From a virus, in IMG/VR virus record IMGVR_UViG_3300022939_000088, positions 1 to 30,190 of that record: DNA of 30,190 nucleotides; one strand, 5' to 3'. Positions within the stretch are counted from its first letter, which is position 1. Each line of letters begins with the position of its first letter. Of this stretch, positions 17,301-25,033 are shown piece after piece. The notes beneath the pieces were generated by a model that did no database searches, was not told the origin of the DNA, and saw nothing but the letters and a program-made list of their open reading frames with translations. The position numbers and the translations under genes are program-made.

Positions 17301-19889
17301 ATGAAAACTTTTAAAAAATTGTTTTCTGAGGTTGCACAGCCAAAGGCTGGGGAAGAAAAAGCCTTTAAGGACCAGCATACCATTCAGAAATTCGATTATC
17401 CGGTTCAAGGCTCTGATGCTATATTTAAAGGCACTGTCGAAAGAAAGCCTAGATTGGCTGATCAAGACGGTGATGCAAATTACGACAAAGCATATGCTCA
17501 AACATCTGGGGACATTACTTTAACAGGTACACAACGGGAGTCAGCAGAACTAGACGAAGACGCAGAGCAAATCGACGAGATTTCAAAAGACATGGCAGGT
17601 CGTTATATTAAAAAAGCTATGCCACAATATAAGCGCGCTCAAGACAAACAACACGTTGGTCCATTTGGTTCAGCGACGCAAAAAGGCGCTGACGCAAATA
17701 AAGAACGTTTAAGAAAACGCCATAAAGGTATTGGTTCAGTTCATAAACGCTATGGCGGAAACGATCTTACTGATCGAAATCCAGCTCGCAATTCAATGAC
17801 TGGCAAAAAAGCTCCATATCAATACGAGTCAGTAGAGCTTGAAGAAGGTAGTTATGAAAGAGCAGCATATGGTAAAGGCGATGCTTATGATCGTGCTGAA
17901 GCTCACGCAGACGCCGCACGCCACCATTATGATCAAGCCGAAAAACATGAAAAAGCACGCAACTTTGATGCCGCAGATCTTCATATGGCAGCTGCAAAAG
18001 CACACGACAAAGCAGAAATGCGCATGAGTAGTATACATAGTAAACAAGAGAGAGGTAAGAATATCACGCTCTCTAGTAACCTCAGCAAAAGCAGAGATGC
18101 ACATGCCGCATCTGTAAAAGCTAACTCACATAACGAGTCAGCAGAGCAAATCGACGAGATCTCAAAAGATATGGCCCAGCGTTATTATAGTAAATCTTAT
18201 GATGCTCAGAAAAAATCCATGAATACGATGATTGATACAGAAAAAGCTCGTAAGCCTGAAAAGAAGAAAGCATACGACGATGCTCGCGAAACCCTCCGCA
18301 AACGCTTAAAAGGCTCAGACATGGCTGCTAAGCGTTTAGCCTATAAAGGTAAAAATGAAGAAGCAGAGCAAATCGACGAGATTTCAAAAGATCTAGCAGG
18401 TCGTTATATCAAAAAAGCTCAAGTTGATACAGCACACGCAGGCGATCAAATTGCTACAGGAAGCATGGGTCAAATGGGTGCATCTCCTGATGTTAAAAAA
18501 GGTTATGAAAAGCAACGCCAAAAAGGTATTGCTAAACTCGTTCGCCGTCGTATAGGAACGGCAGATGCTGTCCGTAAACTAACAGGGAAAGCTCGTGTAC
18601 CAGCAACTGAGTCATATGATGATAGTCCAGCATCTCCTGATGAAGCTTCAATGGCTAAAAAACAAGCTGAGTTCATTCAATATGTAGCAAGAGAAATCGG
18701 TATGCATATTGATAATGGAAAAGAATTTCCAGAATGGATGCAAAACAAATTGAGTGCTTTACACCAGTCAGCTAAAGATTACCATTCACATCTAGGCGCA
18801 CACGGGACAAATGAAGAAGTTGAACTCGAAGAAAAGAAACTCACAGCTAAGCAAATGAAACAAGCTTTAGCAGGGCTAAAAGTTAAAGGTAAAGAAACTG
18901 TTACCCTGAAAAAAGCACCTTGGGAAAAAGATAAAAATGAAGCTTTAGTTGGTGGACAGAAAAAGTTAGACCATAATAAAAATGGTAAAATTGATGCTCA
19001 TGATTTTAAAATGATGAGGGCTAAAAAAAAGAATGAAGAGGCAGAACTTAGAGAAGGCCACACGCGTATAGATGCAAGTGAGTATCACCATGATATGGCC
19101 GATTACCATGATGATATGCATAAACACTTAAGTAAAAAAGGTACGAAAGAAGCAAAAGCCGCAGCTGAACATCACGCAAATGCCAGGGACGCTCATCATG
19201 AAGCATCGTATGATCATGAATTTAGTAACCGCGGCAGATTTGCAGCATCTACGGTAGCCTATCGTAGATCCGAAGAAGCAAACAAAGCAAGTCGCGGCCA
19301 CACTGATAAAAAGCATATTACTCCTCGACATAGTTTTGGGGACAAAAAACAATATGATGAAAGCGTAGCGCATATTGACGAGATTTCTCAAGAAACTCTT
19401 CGCAGCTATCATGGTAAAGCTGGTGCAGATCTTAGAGCAAAAAGAGAAAAGCTTGACAAAGGTACTCTTACTACAGCAGATCTTAAAAAAGGTCAAAACC
19501 GAGTTAAAGGTTTAAACCGTGCTGCTAATAAAATGGAAGAAGTGGAGCAAGTAGACGAAACAACTCTATCTGCAACTAAAAAAATGGTAAACGTTACCGG
19601 ACCTGACGGTAAAGTACATACTGTTCAAAGACGCGTTAAAGCAAACCGTACTGATGACAAAGGACAGGATGTTATTGCCACAAGAGAATCTATTGACGAA
19701 GCTTATAAGCAAGGTTCCATTAAACTAAAAGATGGAAAAACTGTAAAGCTTTCTAATGAAGACGCAGATAAATTAAATGGGATGATGAAAGGATTAAACT
19801 CTTCTAATCGCCGCAAAATGGAACAAACAATGATGCAATCGCAAAAAGGTTTTAACGAAATCTTATCTTTTGCTAAAACAGTAAGTTAA
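17301..19889 (+). CDS. Large repeat-containing prohead core/internal protein
   Basis: 862 residues between gp20 and gp21, the place of the small core genes 67 and 68 in T4, but far larger. The MKTFKKLFSEVAQPK start and RKPRLADQDGD segment are typical of the core protein at this locus in marine T4-like phages. It contains a recurring AEQIDEISKDMAGRYIKKA-like unit: I91-D-E93, I284-D-E286, I358-D-E360, then diverged copies at I692-E694, V751-E753 and I798-E800. I/L-x-E is the cleavage rule of the T4 gp21 protease, so each unit may be a cutting site. Also present: a canonical EF-hand loop (D557, N559, N561, G562, I564, D568) and two His/Asp/Ala-rich helical segments (about residues 185-260 and 590-650). 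Very Lys/Glu rich, no membrane segment. Probable scaffold core and packaged internal peptides; not proved. Confidence 0.75.
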   Translation: MKTFKKLFSEVAQPKAGEEKAFKDQHTIQKFDYPVQGSDAIFKGTVERKPRLADQDGDANYDKAYAQTSGDITLTGTQRESAELDEDAEQIDEISKDMAGRYIKKAMPQYKRAQDKQHVGPFGSATQKGADANKERLRKRHKGIGSVHKRYGGNDLTDRNPARNSMTGKKAPYQYESVELEEGSYERAAYGKGDAYDRAEAHADAARHHYDQAEKHEKARNFDAADLHMAAAKAHDKAEMRMSSIHSKQERGKNITLSSNLSKSRDAHAASVKANSHNESAEQIDEISKDMAQRYYSKSYDAQKKSMNTMIDTEKARKPEKKKAYDDARETLRKRLKGSDMAAKRLAYKGKNEEAEQIDEISKDLAGRYIKKAQVDTAHAGDQIATGSMGQMGASPDVKKGYEKQRQKGIAKLVRRRIGTADAVRKLTGKARVPATESYDDSPASPDEASMAKKQAEFIQYVAREIGMHIDNGKEFPEWMQNKLSALHQSAKDYHSHLGAHGTNEEVELEEKKLTAKQMKQALAGLKVKGKETVTLKKAPWEKDKNEALVGGQKKLDHNKNGKIDAHDFKMMRAKKKNEEAELREGHTRIDASEYHHDMADYHDDMHKHLSKKGTKEAKAAAEHHANARDAHHEASYDHEFSNRGRFAASTVAYRRSEEANKASRGHTDKKHITPRHSFGDKKQYDESVAHIDEISQETLRSYHGKAGADLRAKREKLDKGTLTTADLKKGQNRVKGLNRAANKMEEVEQVDETTLSATKKMVNVTGPDGKVHTVQRRVKANRTDDKGQDVIATRESIDEAYKQGSIKLKDGKTVKLSNEDADKLNGMMKGLNSSNRRKMEQTMMQSQKGFNEILSFAKTVS
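17562..17618 (+). repeat. Core-protein IDE repeat, copy 1
   Basis: 57 bases coding AEQIDEISKDMAGRYIKKA (residues 88-106). It differs from the copy at 18363-18419 by only a few bases, which suggests recent duplication or ongoing gene conversion. Confidence 0.85.
18141..18197 (+). repeat. Core-protein IDE repeat, copy 2
   Basis: Codes AEQIDEISKDMAQRYYSKS (from residue 281). The first 12 residues are identical to copy 1; the end has diverged. Confidence 0.8.
18363..18419 (+). repeat. Core-protein IDE repeat, copy 3
   Basis: Codes AEQIDEISKDLAGRYIKKA (from residue 355), one residue different from copy 1. Confidence 0.85.
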
Positions 19890-19938
19890 CAGCTATTTGG
19901 GGTGAACTTTCTAAGAACTATTACGATGGCTTATAAAT

Positions 19939-19946
19939 TATAAATA
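19939..19946 (+). promoter_or_regulatory. T4-type late promoter (gp21)
   Basis: TATAAATA, 22 bases before the gp21 start; a near-copy TATAAATT overlaps it at 19932-19939. Confidence 0.72.
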
Positions 19947-19968
19947 AGTTTTAAAAAAGGATATAAAA

Positions 19969-20667
19969 ATGAAATTAATTACAGAAGTTGTGGAAGAATG
20001 CTCAGTATCCTCTGTTCTTGACGAGGCCACTGGTAAAAAATCTCACTTCATCGAAGGTATTTTCATGCAAGGGGATTTAAAGAACCGCAATGGGCGTTGG
20101 TATCCTAGTCAGGTTCTTGAAAAAGAGATGGTTCGCTATCAAAAAGATTTCATCGACACAAAACGTGCACTCGGTGAATTGGGTCACCCAGATGGCCCAA
20201 CAATTAATGGCGACCGTGTTTCTCATCTCATTACTGAGATGAAAAGAGATGGTTCTAACTTTATTGGTAAAGCTAAAATCCTTAGCACTCCAATGGGTGA
20301 GATTGTTAAAACATTTATGGATGAAGGCGTAAGGATTGGCGTTTCTACACGTGGCCTTGGTTCTGTAAAACCAACTAAAGACGGCATTATGGAAGTACAA
20401 GACGATTTCCATCTTGCAACTGTTGATATTGTAACTGACCCATCTGGGCCTAATTGCTTTGTCAATGGTATCATGGAGAATATTGAATATTACTATGATA
20501 TTGCTTCTAACTCTTGGTTACCAAAAGCGCAACAACAAGAAGTTGCAGAGGTTGTCGAAGAGATTCAAAAAGAAGTTAAAAGACATTATAAGCGCACAAT
20601 CCATACAATCGATGAGGCATTGGCTTCAAGAATGTTTGAACGTTTTATAAATACGCTGAGAAAATAA
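19969..20667 (+). CDS. 21: Prohead core maturation protease gp21
   Basis: 232 residues (T4 gp21: 212). Serine protease of the phage prohead type: the conserved GELGHPDG holds catalytic His73 and GVSTRGLGS holds nucleophile Ser126, with DFHLATVDIVTDPSGPN after it. LKNRNGRWYPSQVLEKE near residue 40 is also a family signature. In T4 it is built into the prohead, activates itself, cuts the scaffold and core and trims gp23. A TIDE motif (I214-E216) near its own C-terminus fits the I/L-x-E self-cleavage rule. Its neighbours are its substrates: the core protein, gp22 and gp23. Confidence 0.97.
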   Translation: MKLITEVVEECSVSSVLDEATGKKSHFIEGIFMQGDLKNRNGRWYPSQVLEKEMVRYQKDFIDTKRALGELGHPDGPTINGDRVSHLITEMKRDGSNFIGKAKILSTPMGEIVKTFMDEGVRIGVSTRGLGSVKPTKDGIMEVQDDFHLATVDIVTDPSGPNCFVNGIMENIEYYYDIASNSWLPKAQQQEVAEVVEEIQKEVKRHYKRTIHTIDEALASRMFERFINTLRK

Positions 20668-20673
20668 TATTAT

Positions 20674-20681
20674 TATAAATA
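20674..20681 (+). promoter_or_regulatory. T4-type late promoter (gp22)
   Basis: TATAAATA, 36 bases before the gp22 start. A second TATAAATA lies at 20646-20653 inside the end of gp21 and may be a second initiation site or chance. Confidence 0.72.
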
Positions 20682-20717
20682 TGATTACAAATCCACAAAT
20701 AAAAAGGAGAAGCACAT

Positions 20718-21692
20718 ATGTCAGATAATACAGACACATTGGAAGAATTCAAAGCTTCCTTTGGCGATCCATCGACTGCTGCGGAACCTGTAACACCGGA
20801 AGGTGGTGCAGCAAAGCACGGTAAAGACAAAAAGAAACCTGGCGAAAAAGCCGATAAGGTTGACACAGCAACACCTGGTCAAGGTGCTGTTAAAGCAGAA
20901 GAAGTAGAAGCTGAAGAAGCAGATGAAATCATCGAGGAAGAAGTAGTTTCTATCGACGAATCTGTTGCAGCTATGTTTGAAGGCATGGACCTTTCAGAAG
21001 AATTCAAAAATAAAGTTACTGTTGTTTTTGAAGCGGCTGTTAATGAAGCAGCTACAGCAAAAGCAACTGCTATTGTTGAAGAAAAAACTGCTGAACTAGA
21101 AGCATCAATGAATGAGTCAATCGACGCATCTATTGAAACAATGGTTGAAAATCTTGACTCATATCTCGACTACGTAGTAGAAGAGTGGATGAAAGAAAAC
21201 GAACTAGCAGTTGAATCTGGTATCAAAGTTGAAATGGCAGAGTCATTAATGGATGGCCTTCGTAATCTATTCGAAGAGCACAACATTGAAGTTGATGACG
21301 AAGTTGTAGACGTTGTTGCTGGTTTGGAAGAGCAAGTTAACGAACTCAAAGAAGAAGCAAATAAGCAAATCGATGAGAACCTAGCTCTTGCAAAGGAAAT
21401 CGCAGCGTTTAAAGCGGCGAAAGTTTTTGATGAACTAGCAGAAGATCTCACAATGACACAACGTGAGCGTCTAAAAGTTCTTTCTGAAAAGCTTGACTTC
21501 GGCGATGTCGAAGAATATACTTCAAACCTTAACATTCTAAAAGAATCATTCTTCGCTGACGAAAAGCCAATCGTTGAAGAAAACGATGCTGAAGAAGAAG
21601 AGATCATCACAGAAGAAACAGAGGTTAAAAAACCAGCTTCTGACTATTCTTCAATCAATGCTCTCGTTGAGGCTCTTAACGCAAGAAAATAA
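20718..21692 (+). CDS. 22: Prohead scaffolding core protein gp22
   Basis: 324 residues (T4 gp22: 269). Extremely acidic and mostly alpha-helical/coiled coil, as in the gp22 family. The VVSIDESVAAMFEGMDLSEEFKNK segment (I79-E81 is an I-x-E cleavage motif) and the C-terminal SSINALVEALNARK ending are characteristic. The first 60 residues are low-complexity and charged. It forms the inner scaffold around which gp23 assembles and is degraded by gp21 before DNA packaging. Strong ribosome site AAAGGAG (20703-20709). Confidence 0.93.
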   Translation: MSDNTDTLEEFKASFGDPSTAAEPVTPEGGAAKHGKDKKKPGEKADKVDTATPGQGAVKAEEVEAEEADEIIEEEVVSIDESVAAMFEGMDLSEEFKNKVTVVFEAAVNEAATAKATAIVEEKTAELEASMNESIDASIETMVENLDSYLDYVVEEWMKENELAVESGIKVEMAESLMDGLRNLFEEHNIEVDDEVVDVVAGLEEQVNELKEEANKQIDENLALAKEIAAFKAAKVFDELAEDLTMTQRERLKVLSEKLDFGDVEEYTSNLNILKESFFADEKPIVEENDAEEEEIITEETEVKKPASDYSSINALVEALNARK

Positions 21693-21708
21693 TGAAAACT
21701 AAAACTTT

Positions 21709-21716
21709 TATAAATA
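21709..21716 (+). promoter_or_regulatory. T4-type late promoter (gp23)
   Basis: TATAAATA, 34 bases before the capsid start and just after the gp22 stop. Confidence 0.78.
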
Positions 21717-21750
21717 AAAACAGTAAGTCAATCACAAGGAGATAGAATTA

Positions 21751-23058
21751 ATGTCAAACTATCAAAATCTTGTCGAAAAGTGGGGCCCAATCCTTGAGCA
21801 CGAATCTTTTTCGACAATCGCGGACCAACATAAGAAAGCTGTAACAGCTACTATCTTGGAAAACACAGAAAAAGCGTTATTGGAATCTGGCGATCGTCAG
21901 CTTGCAATGAGCTCACTTCTTATGGAATCACCAGCTAACGATGCAAGTACTGGTGGTTTCGGTGCAGGTTCAACAGCAGCTGGTCCAACAGCTGGTTATG
22001 ACCCAATCCTTATTTCATTAGTACGTCGCGCAATGCCAAACCTAATGGCATACGACATTGCTGGTGTTCAGCCAATGACAGGCCCAACAGGCTTGATCTT
22101 CGCAATGCGTTCACGCAAAACTTCACAAGCTGGTGCTGAAGTCTTCTACAACGAAGCAGACACAACACTTGCTGGTACAGGTGCACAAACTGGTTCAACT
22201 GGTGGTGTTTCTAATACAACACTATTCACAACTGGTACAGGTATGGACACAGGTACTGCTGAAGATCTTGGCGACGGCACAACAATGGCAGAAATGGCAT
22301 TCTCAATCGAGAAAGTTGCTGTAACTGCAAAATCAAGAGCGCTAAAAGCTGAGTACACAACTGAATTGGCACAAGACCTTAAAGCAGTTCACGGTCTTGA
22401 CGCTGAAACAGAGCTTGCAAACATTCTTCAATCAGAAATCTTGGTTGAAATCAACCGCGAGCTTGTTCGTACAATTTATCAAACAGCTAAACAAGGCGCA
22501 ACTGGCACATCATCAGCTGGTATCTTTGACTTAGACGTCGACGCAAACGGTCGCTGGTCAGTAGAAAAATTCAAAGGCCTAATGTTCCAAGTTGAGCAAG
22601 AAGCAAACGCAATTGCAAAAGGTACACGTCGCGGTAAAGGTAACATCGTTATCTGTTCTTCAGACGTTGCTTCAGCGTTGCAGATGGCGGGTGTACTTGA
22701 TTACGCTCCAGCACTTAACTCTAACAGCCTTTCAGTTGACGACACAGGCAACACATTCGCTGGTGTTCTTAACGGCCGTTATAAAGTATATGTTGACCCA
22801 TATGCAGGCAGCAACTACATGGTTGTTGGCTACAAAGGTTCTTCAGCGTTTGACGCAGGTCTCTTCTACTGCCCATACGTTCCATTACAAATGGTTCGCG
22901 CAGTTGGTGAGAACAGCTTCCAGCCAAAAATCGGGTTCAAAACTCGCTACGGCATGGTTGCAAACCCATTCGCAGAAGGCACAACACAAGGTCTTGGCGC
23001 ACTTACACGCGACGCAAACGAATACTATCGCAGAGTACGCGTATCTAACCTATTCTAA
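21751..23058 (+). CDS. 23: Major capsid protein gp23
   Basis: 435 residues, shorter than T4 gp23 (521) as in other marine relatives. LVEKWGPILEHE and the helical prodomain are followed by LLMES, where cleavage after E59 fits the gp21 rule and leaves a mature chain of about 376 residues starting SPAND. Conserved HK97-fold blocks: PILISLVRRAMPNLMAYDI, GVQPMTGPTGLIFAMRSR, EKVAVTAKSRALKAEYTTELAQDLKAVHGLDAE, KGNIVICSSDVASAL, YCPYVPLQMVRAVGENSFQPKIGFKTRYGM. Codon use is noticeably richer in C-ending codons than neighbouring genes, as expected for the most highly expressed protein. AAGGAGAT gives a strong ribosome site. Confidence 0.98.
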   Translation: MSNYQNLVEKWGPILEHESFSTIADQHKKAVTATILENTEKALLESGDRQLAMSSLLMESPANDASTGGFGAGSTAAGPTAGYDPILISLVRRAMPNLMAYDIAGVQPMTGPTGLIFAMRSRKTSQAGAEVFYNEADTTLAGTGAQTGSTGGVSNTTLFTTGTGMDTGTAEDLGDGTTMAEMAFSIEKVAVTAKSRALKAEYTTELAQDLKAVHGLDAETELANILQSEILVEINRELVRTIYQTAKQGATGTSSAGIFDLDVDANGRWSVEKFKGLMFQVEQEANAIAKGTRRGKGNIVICSSDVASALQMAGVLDYAPALNSNSLSVDDTGNTFAGVLNGRYKVYVDPYAGSNYMVVGYKGSSAFDAGLFYCPYVPLQMVRAVGENSFQPKIGFKTRYGMVANPFAEGTTQGLGALTRDANEYYRRVRVSNLF

Positions 23059-23090
23059 TAATAAGAGTAAGGTTAACTTACCAATAAACT

Positions 23091-23117
23091 GGGGAGCTTT
23101 TAAGCTCCCCTTTTTTA
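23091..23117 (+). terminator. Rho-independent terminator after gp23
   Basis: GGGGAGCTT and AAGCTCCCC arms with a two-base loop (23091-23110), followed by TTTTTT (23111-23116). It ends the late + strand operon. The - strand gene at 23115-23288 ends inside the T-run, so the two transcription units converge here. Confidence 0.93.
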
Positions 23118-23288
23118 TTCCATTTCTAATTCGTGTTCAATAAACTCTGCTTCTACTTTGCAGTTAGGATATTTACGGTCAAGATAGAGAAGTTCTTCTG
23201 AAGTTGCATAACCAGAATATTCTTCTCCTTTATGAACAACAACTCCGGCTTCGTTAGTAACTGTAATTTTGTAAAATCTTTTCCACAT
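23115..23288 (-). CDS. Small protein of unknown function (57 aa)
   Basis: 57 residues, MWKRFYKITVTNEAGVVV... to ...EFIEHELEME. I accept it as real because the start has a perfect ribosome site (AAAGGAGA, 7 bases before ATG), a sigma70-like promoter lies 20-50 bases upstream, and the frame runs unbroken to the terminator. Predicted mostly beta with an acidic helical end; no known motif. Probably an early small protein; function unknown. Confidence 0.7.
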   Translation of the reverse strand: MWKRFYKITVTNEAGVVVHKGEEYSGYATSEELLYLDRKYPNCKVEAEFIEHELEME

Positions 23289-23314
23289 TCCGTGTCTCCT
23301 TTTGATATAACCAT

Positions 23315-23341
23315 ATTATATCATATGAAAACAAATGTCAA
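23315..23341 (-). promoter_or_regulatory. Sigma70-like early promoter
   Basis: Reading the - strand: TTGACA (23341-23336) and TATAAT (23320-23315), 15 bases apart; TAATAT at 17 bases is an alternative -10. The -35 flank TTAACTATTGACATT resembles TTAACTATGTACATT at 28906-28920. The leader to the 57-residue gene would be about 20 bases. Confidence 0.65.
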
Positions 23342-23375
23342 TAGTTAATTTTACTTTTTTTGTTTACTGGCGTCA

Positions 23376-23618
23376 TTACATTCCTAACGCTTCCATATAC
23401 ATTTGAGTCATTGCATTTTCGTTTTCAACATCATCACGATTGCGTTTACGAATAGCAATAATTTTTTTCATTACTTTAGTATCGTACCCACGACCTTTAG
23501 CTTCAGATAAAACTTCTTTCATTTGGTCCATGATATCTGATTTTTCTTGAGCTAGGTTTTCGTAACGTTCAATAAATTGACGAAGTTCGTCGGCTGTTAC
23601 TGTGTAAGTATCATTCAT
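23376..23618 (-). CDS. GapR/DUF2312-family DNA-binding protein
   Basis: 80 residues, the normal size of the family. Conserved features: the TADELRQFIERYENLAQEKSDI helix, EAKGRGYDTKVMKKIIAIRK (the DNA-contacting second helix), and the MYMEALGM ending shared with alphaproteobacterial GapR proteins. GapR tetramers clamp overtwisted AT-rich DNA ahead of forks and polymerases and stimulate topoisomerases; a phage copy could act on phage or host DNA. Ribosome site AGGAGA. Family call is confident from the sequence; the role in the phage is inference. It is the best host clue in the window, since the family is centred on Alphaproteobacteria. Confidence 0.87.
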   Translation of the reverse strand: MNDTYTVTADELRQFIERYENLAQEKSDIMDQMKEVLSEAKGRGYDTKVMKKIIAIRKRNRDDVENENAMTQMYMEALGM

Positions 23619-23627
23619 AATATTCTC

Positions 23628-24212
23628 CTATTTTTCAAAATTTAGCCAACCAGTTAAAATATATTTGTCTCGTGTTTGAGAAACAACTCCTCGATGAAAA
23701 TGTGTCCACATTGAAGGCCATATAACAGTACGACCTTGAACCGCATCCAATGTTAAATTTTGGTATTGAAATTCAGTTCCCCCATCTTCTACCGTGTTAA
23801 GATATGTCATAAAAACCAAATGTCTTAAACCTCTTTCTGGCTCAGGATTACATGCAACCTCGCAATGCCATTGTTTAAACCCAGCGCCAGGAGGATACCA
23901 TTGCATATTAAAAAATTCTCTAGCAGAAAATGGGACCATTGCACCAGCGTTTCTATACTTAGAAACATATTTACTTACGCAAGAGCTGATTGTTTCTTCT
24001 AAGTAATGATGTACAAATTGACCAGGCATGTTATATGAAGATAAATCTTTTGAGTCTTTAAACTCTTTATTTACATGAGATCCCTTTTCCGCATTATACA
24101 TTGATCCATCTTTAGTTAAATCCGGATTGTCGTGAAAATATTTTATAAATCTTTCACATTTATTTTTAGATAATGAATAATCATAATACTCAATAAAGTT
24201 ATAATTTTCCAT
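23628..24212 (-). CDS. 2OG-Fe(II) oxygenase, prolyl-hydroxylase-like
   Basis: 194 residues. Double-stranded beta-helix motif in order: WHCE with H116 and E118 as first iron ligands (H-x-E rather than the commoner H-x-D), HLVFMTYLNTVEDGGTEFQ, then HFHRG with H173 as the third ligand, and K183 in DKYILTGWLNF for 2-oxoglutarate. This matches P4H-like enzymes, widespread in marine T4-like phages, where substrates are mostly unknown. Its start overlaps the end of the upstream nucleotidyltransferase by 14 bases; GAGGGA lies 4 bases before ATG. Confidence 0.88.
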   Translation of the reverse strand: MENYNFIEYYDYSLSKNKCERFIKYFHDNPDLTKDGSMYNAEKGSHVNKEFKDSKDLSSYNMPGQFVHHYLEETISSCVSKYVSKYRNAGAMVPFSAREFFNMQWYPPGAGFKQWHCEVACNPEPERGLRHLVFMTYLNTVEDGGTEFQYQNLTLDAVQGRTVIWPSMWTHFHRGVVSQTRDKYILTGWLNFEK

Positions 24213-24621
24213 CTTCCCTCATTTTAGCTCTAATTTTTGTAGCGCTAATATCGTGAATTTTTTGACCTAGGTCGTGTTGTGTAAAGGTATAACCCACACC
24301 CCGTCCATAGCTAATATCAACAATATTAGGTACTTCCATGATTATGTATTCGTAGCCGTCGTGATATCCTTCTTTTTCTAATGCGGCTTTCATATTATCA
24401 ATAACTTGTATTACACCAAAAGGATTGTCAGTTTGAGCTGCAGTACGACCAGCACCAGCATCGCCGTCAAAGTTAAACACATCACGAATCATAATAGCAA
24501 CTTGTCCGGTTTCAGATAAACAGCGCTTGAATAACTCAGTATGTCCGTCATGCCAAGGTTGCCATCGTCCTAACATTTGTGTAGTTGGTTTTTTCCAATC
24601 AAATCGTGGCTTATCATACAT
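24199..24621 (-). CDS. HxGH-type nucleotidyltransferase
   Basis: 140 residues. LGRWQPWHDGHTELF has the catalytic H-x-G-H (24-27), and ISATKIR (125-131) is the C-terminal nucleotide-binding motif of adenylyl/cytidylyltransferases such as NadM and sulfurylase-like enzymes. Between them RDVFNFDGDAGAGRTAAQTDNPF is unusual and may bind the second substrate. The gene overlaps the kinase upstream by 8 bases, suggesting the two act on one compound: kinase phosphorylates, transferase adds a nucleotide. Ribosome site AAAGGAGA. The exact substrate is not visible. Confidence 0.82.
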   Translation of the reverse strand: MYDKPRFDWKKPTTQMLGRWQPWHDGHTELFKRCLSETGQVAIMIRDVFNFDGDAGAGRTAAQTDNPFGVIQVIDNMKAALEKEGYHDGYEYIIMEVPNIVDISYGRGVGYTFTQHDLGQKIHDISATKIRAKMREDGKL

Positions 24622-25033
24622 TATGCTTCTCCTTTAATAAGTTAGCAAATTCAATAATCTCTTCGTCTGATTGAAAACCTTGAACGTGGTAATCTACTTC
24701 ATCGGGCCGTTCAAATACCTTATTAGTATCCTCATAACGTCCGGCGGTGATAGTATCCATCCAAATAGTAATGTCTGCATTAAACTGCTTACGTGTTTCG
24801 CCAGTTGGACATACAAAATCACAAATAACAGTACGTGCACGTGTTGCTTCAAAAGTAGCAATCATATTCATACGTTCGCTTTGCCTACGACGACCAGCAT
24901 CGCTGAAATCCCAGTCATTAGCCATTTCGCGAACTTTATCTGCATTATACCATGCACAGTTTAAATGCACTTGTAATCGTTTTGCCAGGTGAGTTTTACC
25001 AGCACCCGGCAATCCCATAATTAAAATTTTCAT
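24614..25033 (-). CDS. APS-kinase-like P-loop kinase
   Basis: 139 residues. Walker A GLPGAGKT (7-14), then WYNADKVREMANDWDFS with GRRRQSERM, the pattern of adenylylsulfate kinase (DGDNVR...DLGFS...DR...NIRR). VICDFVCPTGETRKQF (69-84) corresponds to the A-x-ISP-R strand of that family. It is shorter than bacterial CysC (about 200), lacking the usual C-terminal lid length, so APS may not be the substrate. Overlaps the membrane-protein gene upstream by 4 bases (ATGA) and the nucleotidyltransferase downstream by 8. Confidence 0.8.
   Translation of the reverse strand: MKILIMGLPGAGKTHLAKRLQVHLNCAWYNADKVREMANDWDFSDAGRRRQSERMNMIATFEATRARTVICDFVCPTGETRKQFNADITIWMDTITAGRYEDTNKVFERPDEVDYHVQGFQSDEEIIEFANLLKEKHNV

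Noticed and set aside
20646-20653. TATAAATA at the end of gp21 as an independent late promoter
   Set aside because: Inside coding sequence and 21 bases from a better placed copy; kept only as a note under the gp22 promoter.
22592-23143. 183-residue + strand ORF overlapping gp23
   Set aside because: Gln/Leu/Thr-rich frame shadow of the capsid gene that runs through the terminator.
24671-24992. Two + strand ORFs opposite the kinase
   Set aside because: Antisense frames of a gene with clear Walker A; no ribosome site or promoter.
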